DNA from: an uncultured Shimia sp.
Lineage (GTDB): Bacteria > Pseudomonadota > Alphaproteobacteria > Rhodobacterales > Rhodobacteraceae
Reading direction: 5' to 3'
Assembly: GCA_937897325.1 (NCBI GenBank)
Contig: CALCOY010000025.1
Location: forward strand, 62,001 to 126,000
Length of the DNA: 64,000 nucleotides
The notes below the pieces were generated by a model. It ran no database searches. It had not been told where the DNA came from and worked only from the letters and a program-made list of their open reading frames with translations. The translations under genes were made by a program, and so were the position numbers. Of this stretch, positions 26,890 through 35,396 are shown piece after piece; the first letter of the stretch is position 1; the number at the start of each line of letters is the position of its first letter.

Positions 26890-28317
26890 ATGCACCCTCG
26901 GTTTCCGCTCCCGCGTTCCAGCTATGCGCAAAAGCTTTCACTGGTCGCGGCCATTCCGCTGATCCTTGCAGTGGCGGCGATTGCCGTATTGGTCATCGTG
27001 CAAAGCCGTGCGCTGGCGGATCGTGAAATCGCGGCGCTTGAACGGCGGCTGATTGAGGCAAAGAAAGACGAATTGCGCAATTATGTCACGCAGGCCCGCA
27101 ACGGGTTCTATTTCATTTATGGCAATGCCGCACCGGATGACGAGGTGGCCAAGCAGCAGGTGGCACAGATCCTGTCGGCGATGATCTACGGGGATGAGGG
27201 CTTTTTCTTCATCTATGATTATGACGGAACAAACCTGGTCAGTCCGCGCCAGACCGAGATGATCAACCGAAACTGGTCGGATCTGACGGACAGCGAAGGC
27301 GTGCCGGTGGTCGATGAGTACGTTCGACTGGCGCGCGAAGGATCGGGCTATGTCCAGCACCTTTGGCCCAAGCCATCGACCGGGAAAGAAGCGCGGATGA
27401 TCACCTTCGTGCTGGGCTTCCAGGATTGGCAATGGGCGGTCGGCACGGGCGTGTTCATCGACGATGTGATCGCAAGCGTGGCCGCAGCGCGGGCAGATGT
27501 CGAAGCGCGAGTACGCCAGACGATGCTCTACATTCTGGGTATTACGCTGGCGGCACTGCTTTTGGTGTTTGTCTCGGGCATGATGATCAACATCCGCGAA
27601 AGGCGGCTGGCCGACGCGAAGTTGAAGACCCTGACGCAAAGGGTCTTTGACGCTCAGGAAGAAGAACGCGGGCGTGTGGCGCGCGAACTCCATGACGGGA
27701 TCAGCCAGATCCTCGTGGGTGTGCGTTATGCGCTCGACACCGCGCGACGCAAGCTGGAACAAGGCAAGACGGATGCGGGCGCCCCATTGACGGAAGGCAT
27801 CGCGCATCTTGGCACGGCCATTGCCGAAGTGCGGCGGATCAGCCGAGATCTGCGCCCTGGCGCACTGGATGATCTTGGACTTGGCCCGGCGATCAAGGCG
27901 CTGACCGAGGATTTTGCCGAACGGACGGGAATGCGCGCGGATTTCAAGACGGTTGTCTTTCGCAACCGATTGGACGAAGACGCCAAGATCGCGCTTTTTC
28001 GGATCGCGCAGGAGGCGCTGACGAATATCGAGCGACATTCGGGCGCGACGGAGATCAGCGTGGATCTGCGAGGACACAAGAAAGGGGCCACGTTGCGCAT
28101 TTCGGACAATGGTGTTGGCATAGATCAGGCGCAGCGTGGCGCGACCGGTTTGGGGCTGCGAAACATGCAAGAGCGGATCGAACAGCTTGACGGCACGTTG
28201 CGCATCCTTTCGAGCCGCGGATCAGGCGGTGGCACAGTGATCGAAGCGACGGTACCGCTCACCCATCTGTTGCCACCTGACACGGTTACCACAAAAGCCA
28301 AGAAAGTCAGCGCATGA
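26890..28317 (+). CDS. Cache-domain sensor histidine kinase (NarX/DegS-type)
   Basis: A 475-residue membrane kinase. A first helix (about residues 17-38) is followed by a periplasmic single-Cache sensor (about 40-205) with FFFIYDYDGTNLV and WQWAVGTGVFIDDV, then a second helix (210-233), a HisKA_3 dimerisation segment (EEERGRVARELHDGISQILV, phospho-acceptor His268) and a HATPase domain (ALTNIERHSGA, ISDNGVGI, GLGLRNMQERI). It is divergent from the TRAP operon and overlaps the response-regulator gene by 4 bp. Sensing of the TRAP substrate is a likely, unproven role. Confidence 0.92.
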   Translation: MHPRFPLPRSSYAQKLSLVAAIPLILAVAAIAVLVIVQSRALADREIAALERRLIEAKKDELRNYVTQARNGFYFIYGNAAPDDEVAKQQVAQILSAMIYGDEGFFFIYDYDGTNLVSPRQTEMINRNWSDLTDSEGVPVVDEYVRLAREGSGYVQHLWPKPSTGKEARMITFVLGFQDWQWAVGTGVFIDDVIASVAAARADVEARVRQTMLYILGITLAALLLVFVSGMMINIRERRLADAKLKTLTQRVFDAQEEERGRVARELHDGISQILVGVRYALDTARRKLEQGKTDAGAPLTEGIAHLGTAIAEVRRISRDLRPGALDDLGLGPAIKALTEDFAERTGMRADFKTVVFRNRLDEDAKIALFRIAQEALTNIERHSGATEISVDLRGHKKGATLRISDNGVGIDQAQRGATGLGLRNMQERIEQLDGTLRILSSRGSGGGTVIEATVPLTHLLPPDTVTTKAKKVSA

Positions 28318-28955
28318 GCCGAACACGCGTTCTGATCGTGGACGATCACCCGATGGTCGCACAAGGGATCCAATCGGTTCTGGAGGATTACGCGGATATC
28401 GAGGTCGTCGGCACACTTGGCAACGGACGGGAGGTGATGAATTGCCTCGATGCGCTGGACCCCGACGTGATCCTGATGGATTTGAACATGCCGGGCATGG
28501 GCGGGCTGACCGCGACCGAGCGGGTACTGGAACGCCGCCCCGGCACGCGGATCCTGGTCCTGTCAATGCATGACAGCCCAGAATACATATCGTCGGCCTT
28601 GGGTCACGGGGCAATGGGCTACGTCTTGAAGGATGTACCCACCGAAGAGATTAAGAAAGCGATCGATGCGGTGATGGCGGGCGAACAGTATCTTTGTACG
28701 GGTGCGCAAGGCTCGATCGCACCGAAGTCAGATGGCAGCCGCGATGCGCTGACGGGACGGGAACAGACGATTCTACTGCTTTTGGCGCAGGGCAGGTCGA
28801 ACAAGGAAGTGGCGATCGAACTGGATATCTCGGTGCGGACCGTCGAGACACATCGTAAGAACATCAAGCGCAAGCTGGGAATTTCGACGACGGCCGGGTT
28901 GACCCGATATGCGCTTGAGCATGGCGTGTTGCAGGGCACGGGCAACGATCTTTAG
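28314..28955 (+). CDS. NarL/FixJ-type response regulator
   Basis: A 213-residue regulator with a receiver domain (VLIVDDHPMVAQG, phospho-acceptor Asp56 in ILMDLNMPG, Lys in GYVLKD) and a C-terminal LuxR-type helix-turn-helix (LTGREQTILLLLAQGRSNKEVA...ISVRTVETHRKNIKRKL). It overlaps the kinase gene by ATGA, so it is the cognate partner. The TRAP operon next door and the kinase gene itself are the likeliest targets. Confidence 0.92.
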   Translation: MSRTRVLIVDDHPMVAQGIQSVLEDYADIEVVGTLGNGREVMNCLDALDPDVILMDLNMPGMGGLTATERVLERRPGTRILVLSMHDSPEYISSALGHGAMGYVLKDVPTEEIKKAIDAVMAGEQYLCTGAQGSIAPKSDGSRDALTGREQTILLLLAQGRSNKEVAIELDISVRTVETHRKNIKRKLGISTTAGLTRYALEHGVLQGTGNDL

Positions 28956-28981
28956 CGCAGGTTGATTGAGATCGTGGGATA

Positions 28982-28996
28982 GGGGGCTCTGCCCCC
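28982..28996 (+). repeat. GC-rich hairpin repeat between convergent operons
   Basis: GGGGGC-TCT-GCCCCC forms a perfect 6-bp stem with a TCT loop, 27 bp after the response-regulator stop and before the convergent oxidoreductase gene. The sequence after it (29009-29040, CCCCCGCCGTATTTGGGAC and an AAAAAGAAGG tail) resembles extragenic repeats that I recall from many Rhodobacteraceae genomes. It may serve as a bidirectional terminator. Confidence 0.45.
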
Positions 28997-29045
28997 GCCT
29001 CTTCGAGATTCCCCCGCCGTATTTGGGACAAAAAGAAGGGGTCGG

Positions 29046-30407
29046 TTATGATGATCGACCCGCGATAAATCCCAGGGTGACGGCGGATAAAAGGCCGTTG
29101 CCGGAAAGATATCCGGCGTCCCCTTGCCCTGAAACACCGCAAGCCGCGCCACCAGCGGCAAAGAGGTTCGCGAAGGCAGTGCCGTCCTGCTTGATTGCAC
29201 GGGCCCGATCATCGACGATCAGACCGCCCTGAGTGTGAAAAAGCGCGCCTGTCACGCGCACTGCGCAAAAGGGCGGCGCCAGGCTCTTGCCTGCAAATTC
29301 ACGTCCAAAAGCATCCCGACCCGTCTCGGGAAGCCGCTCGAGCGTTTGGCTGAGCGACCAGGCGGGCAGATCGAAACGTGTTTCGATCTCTTCGAGCGTC
29401 CTCGCGGATTGCACGGCGCCTTGCGCTTCTGCCGCCTGGAAATCCGCGAATTGTCTTGCGATCTCGGCGATACGGCCGTCAAAAAGTGTGATGGCTCGAC
29501 CCCCGGGTTGGGCAAGCACCGCGCGGGCGGCTTCGGAATAACCTTGCGCCTCGTTCCAGAAACGTTGGCCCTTGGCATTTACCTGGACCCCGCCTTCGGT
29601 GATGACAGCCCAGGTGATCAGGATGCCGTGTGGATCGGCAACGTTGCCATGACCCTGATGGGCACCCAGATGCCGGGTTTGTGCACCAAGGGCCTCTGCC
29701 CAATCGAGCGCCTCACCCTGATTGCCGCCATGCCCGAACCAAAGGGCGTCTGCGATCTGGGGCATATGTGTGGCGACCTTGCCTGCATTGCCACCAAAGC
29801 CGTTGCAGGCGAGGATGAGGCGCCGGCACCCGACAACATCCTGTGCGCCATCGGTGCGTCGGATGGCGATACCCGCGATCCTGCCCGCGTCGACAAAGAG
29901 CGTTGTTGCAATACTTTTACAAATAATATCAATACCCTGAGCCTCAACCCTCGCGCGGAGGGCATCGACTAGCTCTTGCCCCGACCGGCTGGGGAGACCA
30001 TGCATGCGCCGTCGCGAATGGCCGGGATAGTCGAAATCGTCGACGAGGGTGAACGGCATGTCGTGGGCGCCGGTAAGCCAGTCAATGACAGGTGCAGCGG
30101 TCCGAGCCATCAAGTCAACCAGTCCGGGGTCGTTCTCATCATTGGCCTTCCGCTGGATGTCGTCTGCGAAGAGTTCGGCCGTGTCCTCGATCCCATTGGC
30201 GTGCTGCTGCACCGTGCCTGCGGCGGGGATCAGACCGGCTGACAAAGCCGTGGAGCCAGCAGGTACGGCATCGCGCTCGATGATCAAGACCTCTTGACCA
30301 GCCTCATGGGCTGCGAGGGCCGCGACGAGGCCGCAGGCGCCTGCCCCGATGATCAAGGTTTCAACCGTGGTGGGGAAACAATCGGGCGGCGGGGCGATGT
30401 CAGCCAT
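29046..30407 (-). CDS. FAD-dependent oxidoreductase (fumarate reductase/ketosteroid dehydrogenase type)
   Basis: A 453-residue flavoprotein. The N-terminal Rossmann motif is TLIIGAGACGLVAALAAHEAGQEVLIIERD, the second FAD-contact region is LILACNGFGGN, and the C-terminal FAD segment is GLIVDDRARAIKQDGTAFANLFAAGGAACGVSG. This is the fumarate-reductase-like flavoprotein fold, not the amine-oxidase fold of sarcosine oxidase. It is the last gene of the hydantoinase-type operon and overlaps the upstream gene by 8 bp. The substrate is unknown but likely linked with ring-opening catabolism. Confidence 0.82.
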   Translation of the reverse strand: MADIAPPPDCFPTTVETLIIGAGACGLVAALAAHEAGQEVLIIERDAVPAGSTALSAGLIPAAGTVQQHANGIEDTAELFADDIQRKANDENDPGLVDLMARTAAPVIDWLTGAHDMPFTLVDDFDYPGHSRRRMHGLPSRSGQELVDALRARVEAQGIDIICKSIATTLFVDAGRIAGIAIRRTDGAQDVVGCRRLILACNGFGGNAGKVATHMPQIADALWFGHGGNQGEALDWAEALGAQTRHLGAHQGHGNVADPHGILITWAVITEGGVQVNAKGQRFWNEAQGYSEAARAVLAQPGGRAITLFDGRIAEIARQFADFQAAEAQGAVQSARTLEEIETRFDLPAWSLSQTLERLPETGRDAFGREFAGKSLAPPFCAVRVTGALFHTQGGLIVDDRARAIKQDGTAFANLFAAGGAACGVSGQGDAGYLSGNGLLSAVTLGFIAGRSS

Positions 30408-31008
30408 GGATCATGGCCAGCGCCTCAGCGCAGGTTTGCACCTGAGTGACTGTACCGAGAGACACGAGCGTTGCCTCATGTACGTCATCCTTGAAGGCCG
30501 CGCATCCGTCCGACAGCAGGATAGTTTCGATACTGCGAAGATGGGCGTCGCGCACGGTGCTTGCGACACCGCCATTGGTCACGATGCCCCCGACAATCAG
30601 AGTCGCGATATCAAGTGCATGCAGGATGTATTCGAGCCGGGTCTGATAGAATGCGGAGTAGGCGACCTTTTCAACTGTGTACTCTGCCGGGGCGAGCTTA
30701 TCGACAAGGCAATGACCAAAGCCGCCCGGCGCGAAGTCGCCCTTGCCCAGAAACGGACGGAGCGCCTTTAGATGCGGGGCGATCAACGGGGTTCCGTCCG
30801 AGGCCGGGACCAATGTGAATTGGGCAGAGATGTACGTGCCGCCCTTGGCGCGCAGAGCGTCGACGAGTGGTTTGATCCGATCCGGCAGCGCGCCCATGGT
30901 TGGGACCGATTGACCGGCGCGTCCATAGGCACCTTCAGGATGCAGAAAATCATTCTGCAAATCAATCGTTAGAAGGGCCGCGCGAGCGGGATCGAATGTT
31001 TGGATCAT
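30400..31008 (-). CDS. Isochorismatase-fold hydrolase lacking the usual cysteine
   Basis: A 202-residue cysteine-hydrolase-fold protein. The catalytic-triad aspartate (LLTIDLQNDF, Asp16) and lysine (VEKVAYSAFYQT, Lys114) are present. The nucleophile position, usually the cysteine in a TNxCV motif, reads TNGGV (Gly147). Amidases such as N-carbamoylsarcosine amidase need that cysteine, whereas isochorismatases such as EntB have glycine there. So it is either a non-amidase hydrolase or catalytically altered. It overlaps hyuA by 4 bp within the hydantoinase-type operon. Confidence 0.8.
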   Translation of the reverse strand: MIQTFDPARAALLTIDLQNDFLHPEGAYGRAGQSVPTMGALPDRIKPLVDALRAKGGTYISAQFTLVPASDGTPLIAPHLKALRPFLGKGDFAPGGFGHCLVDKLAPAEYTVEKVAYSAFYQTRLEYILHALDIATLIVGGIVTNGGVASTVRDAHLRSIETILLSDGCAAFKDDVHEATLVSLGTVTQVQTCAEALAMIHG

Positions 31009-33062
31009 GTGGCGCTTTCGATCAGGACATTGCCGAAGTTGTCAATGCGGGCTTTCATGCCTGGTTCGACAAGGATCGTGGTGTCAGGCTGTTCCAGGAT
31101 TGCAGGACCATCGATATGTACATCGACGGGCAGGTCGAGGCGGGCATAGATATTCGTATCTTGCCAGGACGTGCCGAAATGGACAGCTCGCGTGGATTTT
31201 AATGCATGCTCCAGAGTGGCGTCGGCGGGTGGTGCCAATGTGGACAGGTCGAATTTCGGACGGTGACCGATCACGGCGCTGCGCAGATTCATTACGCGGC
31301 GCTGGCCTTCATCTAGTAAGCGGCCAAAGCTCGCACGATATGTGTTGTCAAACGCTGCGGCGATTTGACTCTGATCAGGTGGGACAAGCCTGCCATCCTG
31401 CACCGCCACGGGGACCGGGACGGCGACGGTGTGGGTCTGACCCAGATAGGCCATATCCAACTCAAACACCTGTGATCGCGCCTCAAACGGGGCTTGAGAG
31501 GCATTGAGAAGGGCGATACCGTCCTGCAGGTGTTTCTGCATCAGATCGCCCAGGCGAGCAGGAGCAAGAGCTTCCAGACCGACATTCAGCGTTTGCACGA
31601 AATCCTGGCGCATGTCGGCAATCAAGCAGCCCATGGCCGAGGTCACACCGGGATATCGGGGCACGATGGCACGGGCCAGACCAACCTCTTTCAGCATAGC
31701 CGAAGCATGGAGCGCCCCGCCCCCGCCGAAGGGCATGAAGGCAAACCGCTTGGGGTTGAACCCGCGCTCGATGCTGACCAGCCGAACGGCCCCGGCCATG
31801 CGGGAATTGGCCACACGCAGGATCGCTTCGGCTGCGGCCAGACGGTCAAGGCCAAGTGGGGTGCCCACATATGTGTCGATAGCGCGGCCAGCGGCCTCCA
31901 CATCCAGGCGGTTCATTTCGCCGATCGGGTTTTCTGGATCGATCCGGCCCAGGACGATGTTGGCATCCGTGACCGTAGGGCGATCATTGCCGCGCCCATA
32001 GGCCACCGGTCCGGGATCGGAACCCGCGCTTTCCGGGCCGATGTTCAATAGACCGCCCCTATCGACCCAAGCGATCGAGCCGCCCCCTGCCCCGATAGTC
32101 TCGATCTCGATCATGGGGCTACGAACGACCATGCCGAAATCAATGCTGGTCTGGGGGCTTTGACCGGGCTGGCCGCCCGCAACAAGGGAAACGTCAAAGC
32201 TGGTCCCACCAACATCGCCGGTGATCACATCGGCAAAACCCGCGGTTTCTGCAATGTAAGAAGCCGCGATGACACCAGCGGCAGGGCCGGACAGGGCGGT
32301 GCGGATCGGCAAACGGCAAGCCGTGTCGACGGACATAACTCCGCCATTGGATTGCACGATCAGGAATTCGCCCCCAAAGCCTTCGCCATGCAGGGCAGTT
32401 TCCAGTCGGTCGAGATAGCCCGCCACTTCGGGCTGGAGGTAGGCATTGAGCGCAGTTGTCGAAAACCGTTCAAACTCGCGGATCTCGGGCAGGATTTCCG
32501 CAGACGTTGCGACGTGATCATTGGGCCAGATGTCGCGGACAACCTGTGCGGCTGCCGCCTCATTCGCCGGATTCGCATAGGCGTTGGCGAAAAGGATTGC
32601 GACGGCCTGACATCCTTGATCCAAAAGTTGCTGGGTCGCGGCGCGCACGGCCCCAAGATCGACAGGTATGCGGATTTCACCGCTGGCGAGCGTTCGTTCG
32701 GGCACTTCAAGGCGGCGCGCGCGGGGCACGACGGGTTCGAAATTCCCCCGAAGACCCCATGTGTGCGGGCGGTCGCGGCGGCGCATCTCAAGCACATCAC
32801 GGAGACCTTCGGTGGCAATGACGCCAACCGGCGCACCCTTGCGTTCGAGCAGAGCATTTGTCCCTGCTGTTGTCCCGTGCACGATCCCAGCAATGTCGGA
32901 CAGATCGTCAATCTGCGCGTTGATACCGGCAAGCAAGCCAACCGATTGGTCGGGCCGGGTGGTTGGCACCTTGGCGACAGAGGCGACGCCGCTTGGCTGA
33001 TCCAGCACGAAAACATCCGTGAAGGTGCCCCCCACATCCACGCCCACGAATTTTTGCGTCAT
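31005..33062 (-). CDS. hyuA: Hydantoinase/oxoprolinase subunit A
   Basis: A 685-residue HyuA-family protein. The ATP-binding actin-like start is FVGVDVGGTFTDVFVLDQ, and the second phosphate-binding strand DVGGTSFDVSLV lies near residue 290. It usually works with HyuB in ATP-driven opening of cyclic amides such as hydantoins, N-methylhydantoin or 5-oxoproline; related pairs carboxylate acetone or acetophenone. HyuA and HyuB are adjacent with an ATGA overlap. The neighbours (isochorismatase-fold, FAD oxidoreductase) suggest a heterocyclic amide, but the substrate cannot be fixed. Confidence 0.88.
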   Translation of the reverse strand: MTQKFVGVDVGGTFTDVFVLDQPSGVASVAKVPTTRPDQSVGLLAGINAQIDDLSDIAGIVHGTTAGTNALLERKGAPVGVIATEGLRDVLEMRRRDRPHTWGLRGNFEPVVPRARRLEVPERTLASGEIRIPVDLGAVRAATQQLLDQGCQAVAILFANAYANPANEAAAAQVVRDIWPNDHVATSAEILPEIREFERFSTTALNAYLQPEVAGYLDRLETALHGEGFGGEFLIVQSNGGVMSVDTACRLPIRTALSGPAAGVIAASYIAETAGFADVITGDVGGTSFDVSLVAGGQPGQSPQTSIDFGMVVRSPMIEIETIGAGGGSIAWVDRGGLLNIGPESAGSDPGPVAYGRGNDRPTVTDANIVLGRIDPENPIGEMNRLDVEAAGRAIDTYVGTPLGLDRLAAAEAILRVANSRMAGAVRLVSIERGFNPKRFAFMPFGGGGALHASAMLKEVGLARAIVPRYPGVTSAMGCLIADMRQDFVQTLNVGLEALAPARLGDLMQKHLQDGIALLNASQAPFEARSQVFELDMAYLGQTHTVAVPVPVAVQDGRLVPPDQSQIAAAFDNTYRASFGRLLDEGQRRVMNLRSAVIGHRPKFDLSTLAPPADATLEHALKSTRAVHFGTSWQDTNIYARLDLPVDVHIDGPAILEQPDTTILVEPGMKARIDNFGNVLIESAT

Positions 33063-34750
33063 GTAGCGTGGCCTTTGGCGGATGTCTGGTAGGTCTTCGC
33101 GGCCAGATCTTCGGTTAGATAGCCCTGATCGATATCGCGTTGCACCAAAACTGCGTTCCGCTCTTCCGGGGGGCCGTATCCACCGCCGCCGGGGGTTTCA
33201 AGCCTAATGGACTGTCCACGTTTGAGAGAGATCCCCAGCATTTTGGATGCCATCGGTGGTTCTTTCCAGCCGTCATCTTGTTCAAAGCTGAAGATGTTCA
33301 TCGCTGCGCTGTGCCCACCGACGACACCTTTGGGGGCGAACCGTCCGCGTTCCCCAAAGAGGAACACGCGGGCGTTTTCTTCAAGGAGTTCAATCTCGTA
33401 GACCGCACCCAAACCGCCGCGATGCCGCCCTGCCCCAGCGCTGTTCGGACGCAAAGCCCATTGACGGAAAAGGATTGGATAGGCCGCCTCGAGGATTTCG
33501 AGCGGAGGGATAGTGGCAGTGGAAATCGGCGCATTGCCATGATTGAGCCCGTCACCTTCGGGCGTGCCGCCATGTCCGCCGCCGAAGAATGAGAACATGA
33601 CCCAGGGCCGACCATCACCGCGTTTGCCAGCGAGAGAAAGTGCATTGATGGTGCCATAGGCGTTGGCGACGATGCGGTCGGGCACAGCTTTTGAAGCAGC
33701 CGAGAAAATCACATCGATCATGCGCAAGATCGTTTCGGTGTATCCCCCGACCGGGGCGGGAAAGTCAGCCGACAGAAGTGAGCCTTCAGGCACACGTACC
33801 TCGACCGGGCGCATGACACCGGCATTGGCGGGCAAAGCGGGAAAGATGTGCTTGATGGCGACGTAAGCCGTTGCAACCGCAGTCGGCAGCGCGATGTTGA
33901 CGGGGCCATCCGTAGCCGTAGCCGTTCCGTCAAAATCGAGGACCATCCGGTCATCCGAGATCTCAAGACGCACACGAATGCGAAGTTCGGTGTCGGTGAT
34001 TCCGTCATTGTCGAGGAAATCCTCGGCCTCCCACACGCCGTTTGGCATCGCCTCAAGCTCCGACCGCATAAGCGTCTCGGCCCTGTGGCCAAGCGCCTTC
34101 AGGGCGGTCGAAACAGTATCGACCCCATATTCATCCAGCAGATCGTCTAGCCTGAGCACCCCCAGATCCAGGGCGCCCAATTGGCCGTTCAGATCGCCAA
34201 CTGCCGATTGCGGCAGACGCGTGTTGCGCTTGAGAATGTCCAGGATATCGGTCTGCATCAAACCCGCACGTACCAGCCGCACGGGGGGCAGCACAAAGGC
34301 CTCCTGAAAAGCATCGGTTGCGGCCGGATTGTAGTTGCCGGGCACACCGCCGCCCAGATCGTGCCAATGACCTACCGAGGCGAGATAGCAAAAGAGCTTG
34401 CCATCCCGGAAATAGGGCCTGACGAGACGCATATCGTTCAGATGCGTGCCGCCGATATGGGCATCGTTGAATATATAGATGTCACCGTCTCGCAGATCAC
34501 CATCTGCGGCGGCCCTGTCGATGACAGCTTTAACCGCAAAAGCCATGACACCCACGAAAATCGGCAGACCCGATTTACCCTGCACCAGCGTGTCGCCGGT
34601 GACGGCATCGTAAAGCCCGTGGCTAGCATCATGCGCTTCGGCGATGATCGGATTGAAGGCCGAGCGGAAGAGCGTTGCGTCCATTTCATCGGCAATCTGC
34701 TCCATCCGTCCGGCGAGAACGGCCAGCGTAATCGGATCAATCTCGGCCAT
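33059..34750 (-). CDS. hyuB: Hydantoinase/oxoprolinase subunit B
   Basis: A 563-residue HyuB-family protein beginning IDPITLAVLAGRMEQIADEMDATLFRSAFNPIIAEAHDASHGLYDA. It shows the conserved FNDAHIGGTHLNDMRLVRPYF and GHWHDLGGGVPGNYNPAA segments and the C-terminal ETPGGGGYGPPEER typical of the family. It is the partner of HyuA in ATP-dependent ring opening. The SnoaL-like gene upstream ends on the first base of its start codon. It closely follows the operon promoter region. Confidence 0.9.
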   Translation of the reverse strand: MAEIDPITLAVLAGRMEQIADEMDATLFRSAFNPIIAEAHDASHGLYDAVTGDTLVQGKSGLPIFVGVMAFAVKAVIDRAAADGDLRDGDIYIFNDAHIGGTHLNDMRLVRPYFRDGKLFCYLASVGHWHDLGGGVPGNYNPAATDAFQEAFVLPPVRLVRAGLMQTDILDILKRNTRLPQSAVGDLNGQLGALDLGVLRLDDLLDEYGVDTVSTALKALGHRAETLMRSELEAMPNGVWEAEDFLDNDGITDTELRIRVRLEISDDRMVLDFDGTATATDGPVNIALPTAVATAYVAIKHIFPALPANAGVMRPVEVRVPEGSLLSADFPAPVGGYTETILRMIDVIFSAASKAVPDRIVANAYGTINALSLAGKRGDGRPWVMFSFFGGGHGGTPEGDGLNHGNAPISTATIPPLEILEAAYPILFRQWALRPNSAGAGRHRGGLGAVYEIELLEENARVFLFGERGRFAPKGVVGGHSAAMNIFSFEQDDGWKEPPMASKMLGISLKRGQSIRLETPGGGGYGPPEERNAVLVQRDIDQGYLTEDLAAKTYQTSAKGHAT

Positions 34751-35169
34751 CAGGATTTGCGAGCCTCTGCGAGGTCATTCCACATGTCATGGCGCTGGAT
34801 CAGGCCGTTTTTCAATTCGAACCGGTCCAGAAAGCGAATGCCCGAAAAAAGTCCCCCCCTCGCCCATTCGCCATTGAGCGTGCCGCGCATGTAGACGATC
34901 AGCGGATCGCCTTGGCATAAGTCAAAGCCGTCATAGGCTTTGCGGACATAGCGGTATTGAAGCGCTGCCCAGTTCACCATCTCTCCCAGAGACCGCATTC
35001 GGTCGACACCGGGCACCTGCATCACAAAGCTCAGCGTTTGCATATCGCGGGCGCGGTCCATGTCGCGGTCTTCGATAGCATCGATGTAGGATTTCACCAG
35101 TTCGATAGGGTCCCGGCGACTTGGACCATGCGCGTCCCTATCAGGACCTGGCGTCTTGGAAATGCTCAA
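34750..35169 (-). CDS. SnoaL/NTF2-like protein
   Basis: A 139-residue protein that fits the SnoaL-like/NTF2 cone fold: an N-terminal helix PIELVKSYIDAIEDRDMDRARDMQ, then alternating strands ending GGLFSGIRFLDRFELKNGLIQRHDMWND. Members are isomerases, hydrolases or binding proteins. It is the first gene of the hydantoinase-type operon, with 227 bp of divergent promoter region before the second TRAP transporter. Probably it acts on the same substrate, as inference. Confidence 0.75.
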   Translation of the reverse strand: MSISKTPGPDRDAHGPSRRDPIELVKSYIDAIEDRDMDRARDMQTLSFVMQVPGVDRMRSLGEMVNWAALQYRYVRKAYDGFDLCQGDPLIVYMRGTLNGEWARGGLFSGIRFLDRFELKNGLIQRHDMWNDLAEARKS

Positions 35170-35287
35170 ACTCCTGATCCCTTCGCAAATGCACTCAGCG
35201 AAACTTAAATCATTTCGGCGACTTGCCCAAGCATCTTAAATCTTTGCGGGCAGGGAAAAATCAAGATGCAGCCAAAGGGCGAGTATG

Positions 35288-35304
35288 CGGCAGAAAGTCT
35301 GCCG
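35288..35304. promoter_or_regulatory. Perfect dyad between hydantoinase operon and TRAP operon
   Basis: CGGCAGA-AAG-TCTGCCG has 7-bp perfect arms and lies in the divergent region between the SnoaL-like gene (start 35169) and the TRAP binding-protein gene (start 35397). Its symmetry and place suit an operator for both operons, although a hairpin in the TRAP leader is also possible. Confidence 0.4.
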
Positions 35305-35396
35305 ATAAGGTTTGCAGTTGTTGGACAGAATGCCGCACTGCGCTAAACCGTTGCTAAGGTCGCGCAAAGCGGCGGACGACAACCAGGGGAGACGGA

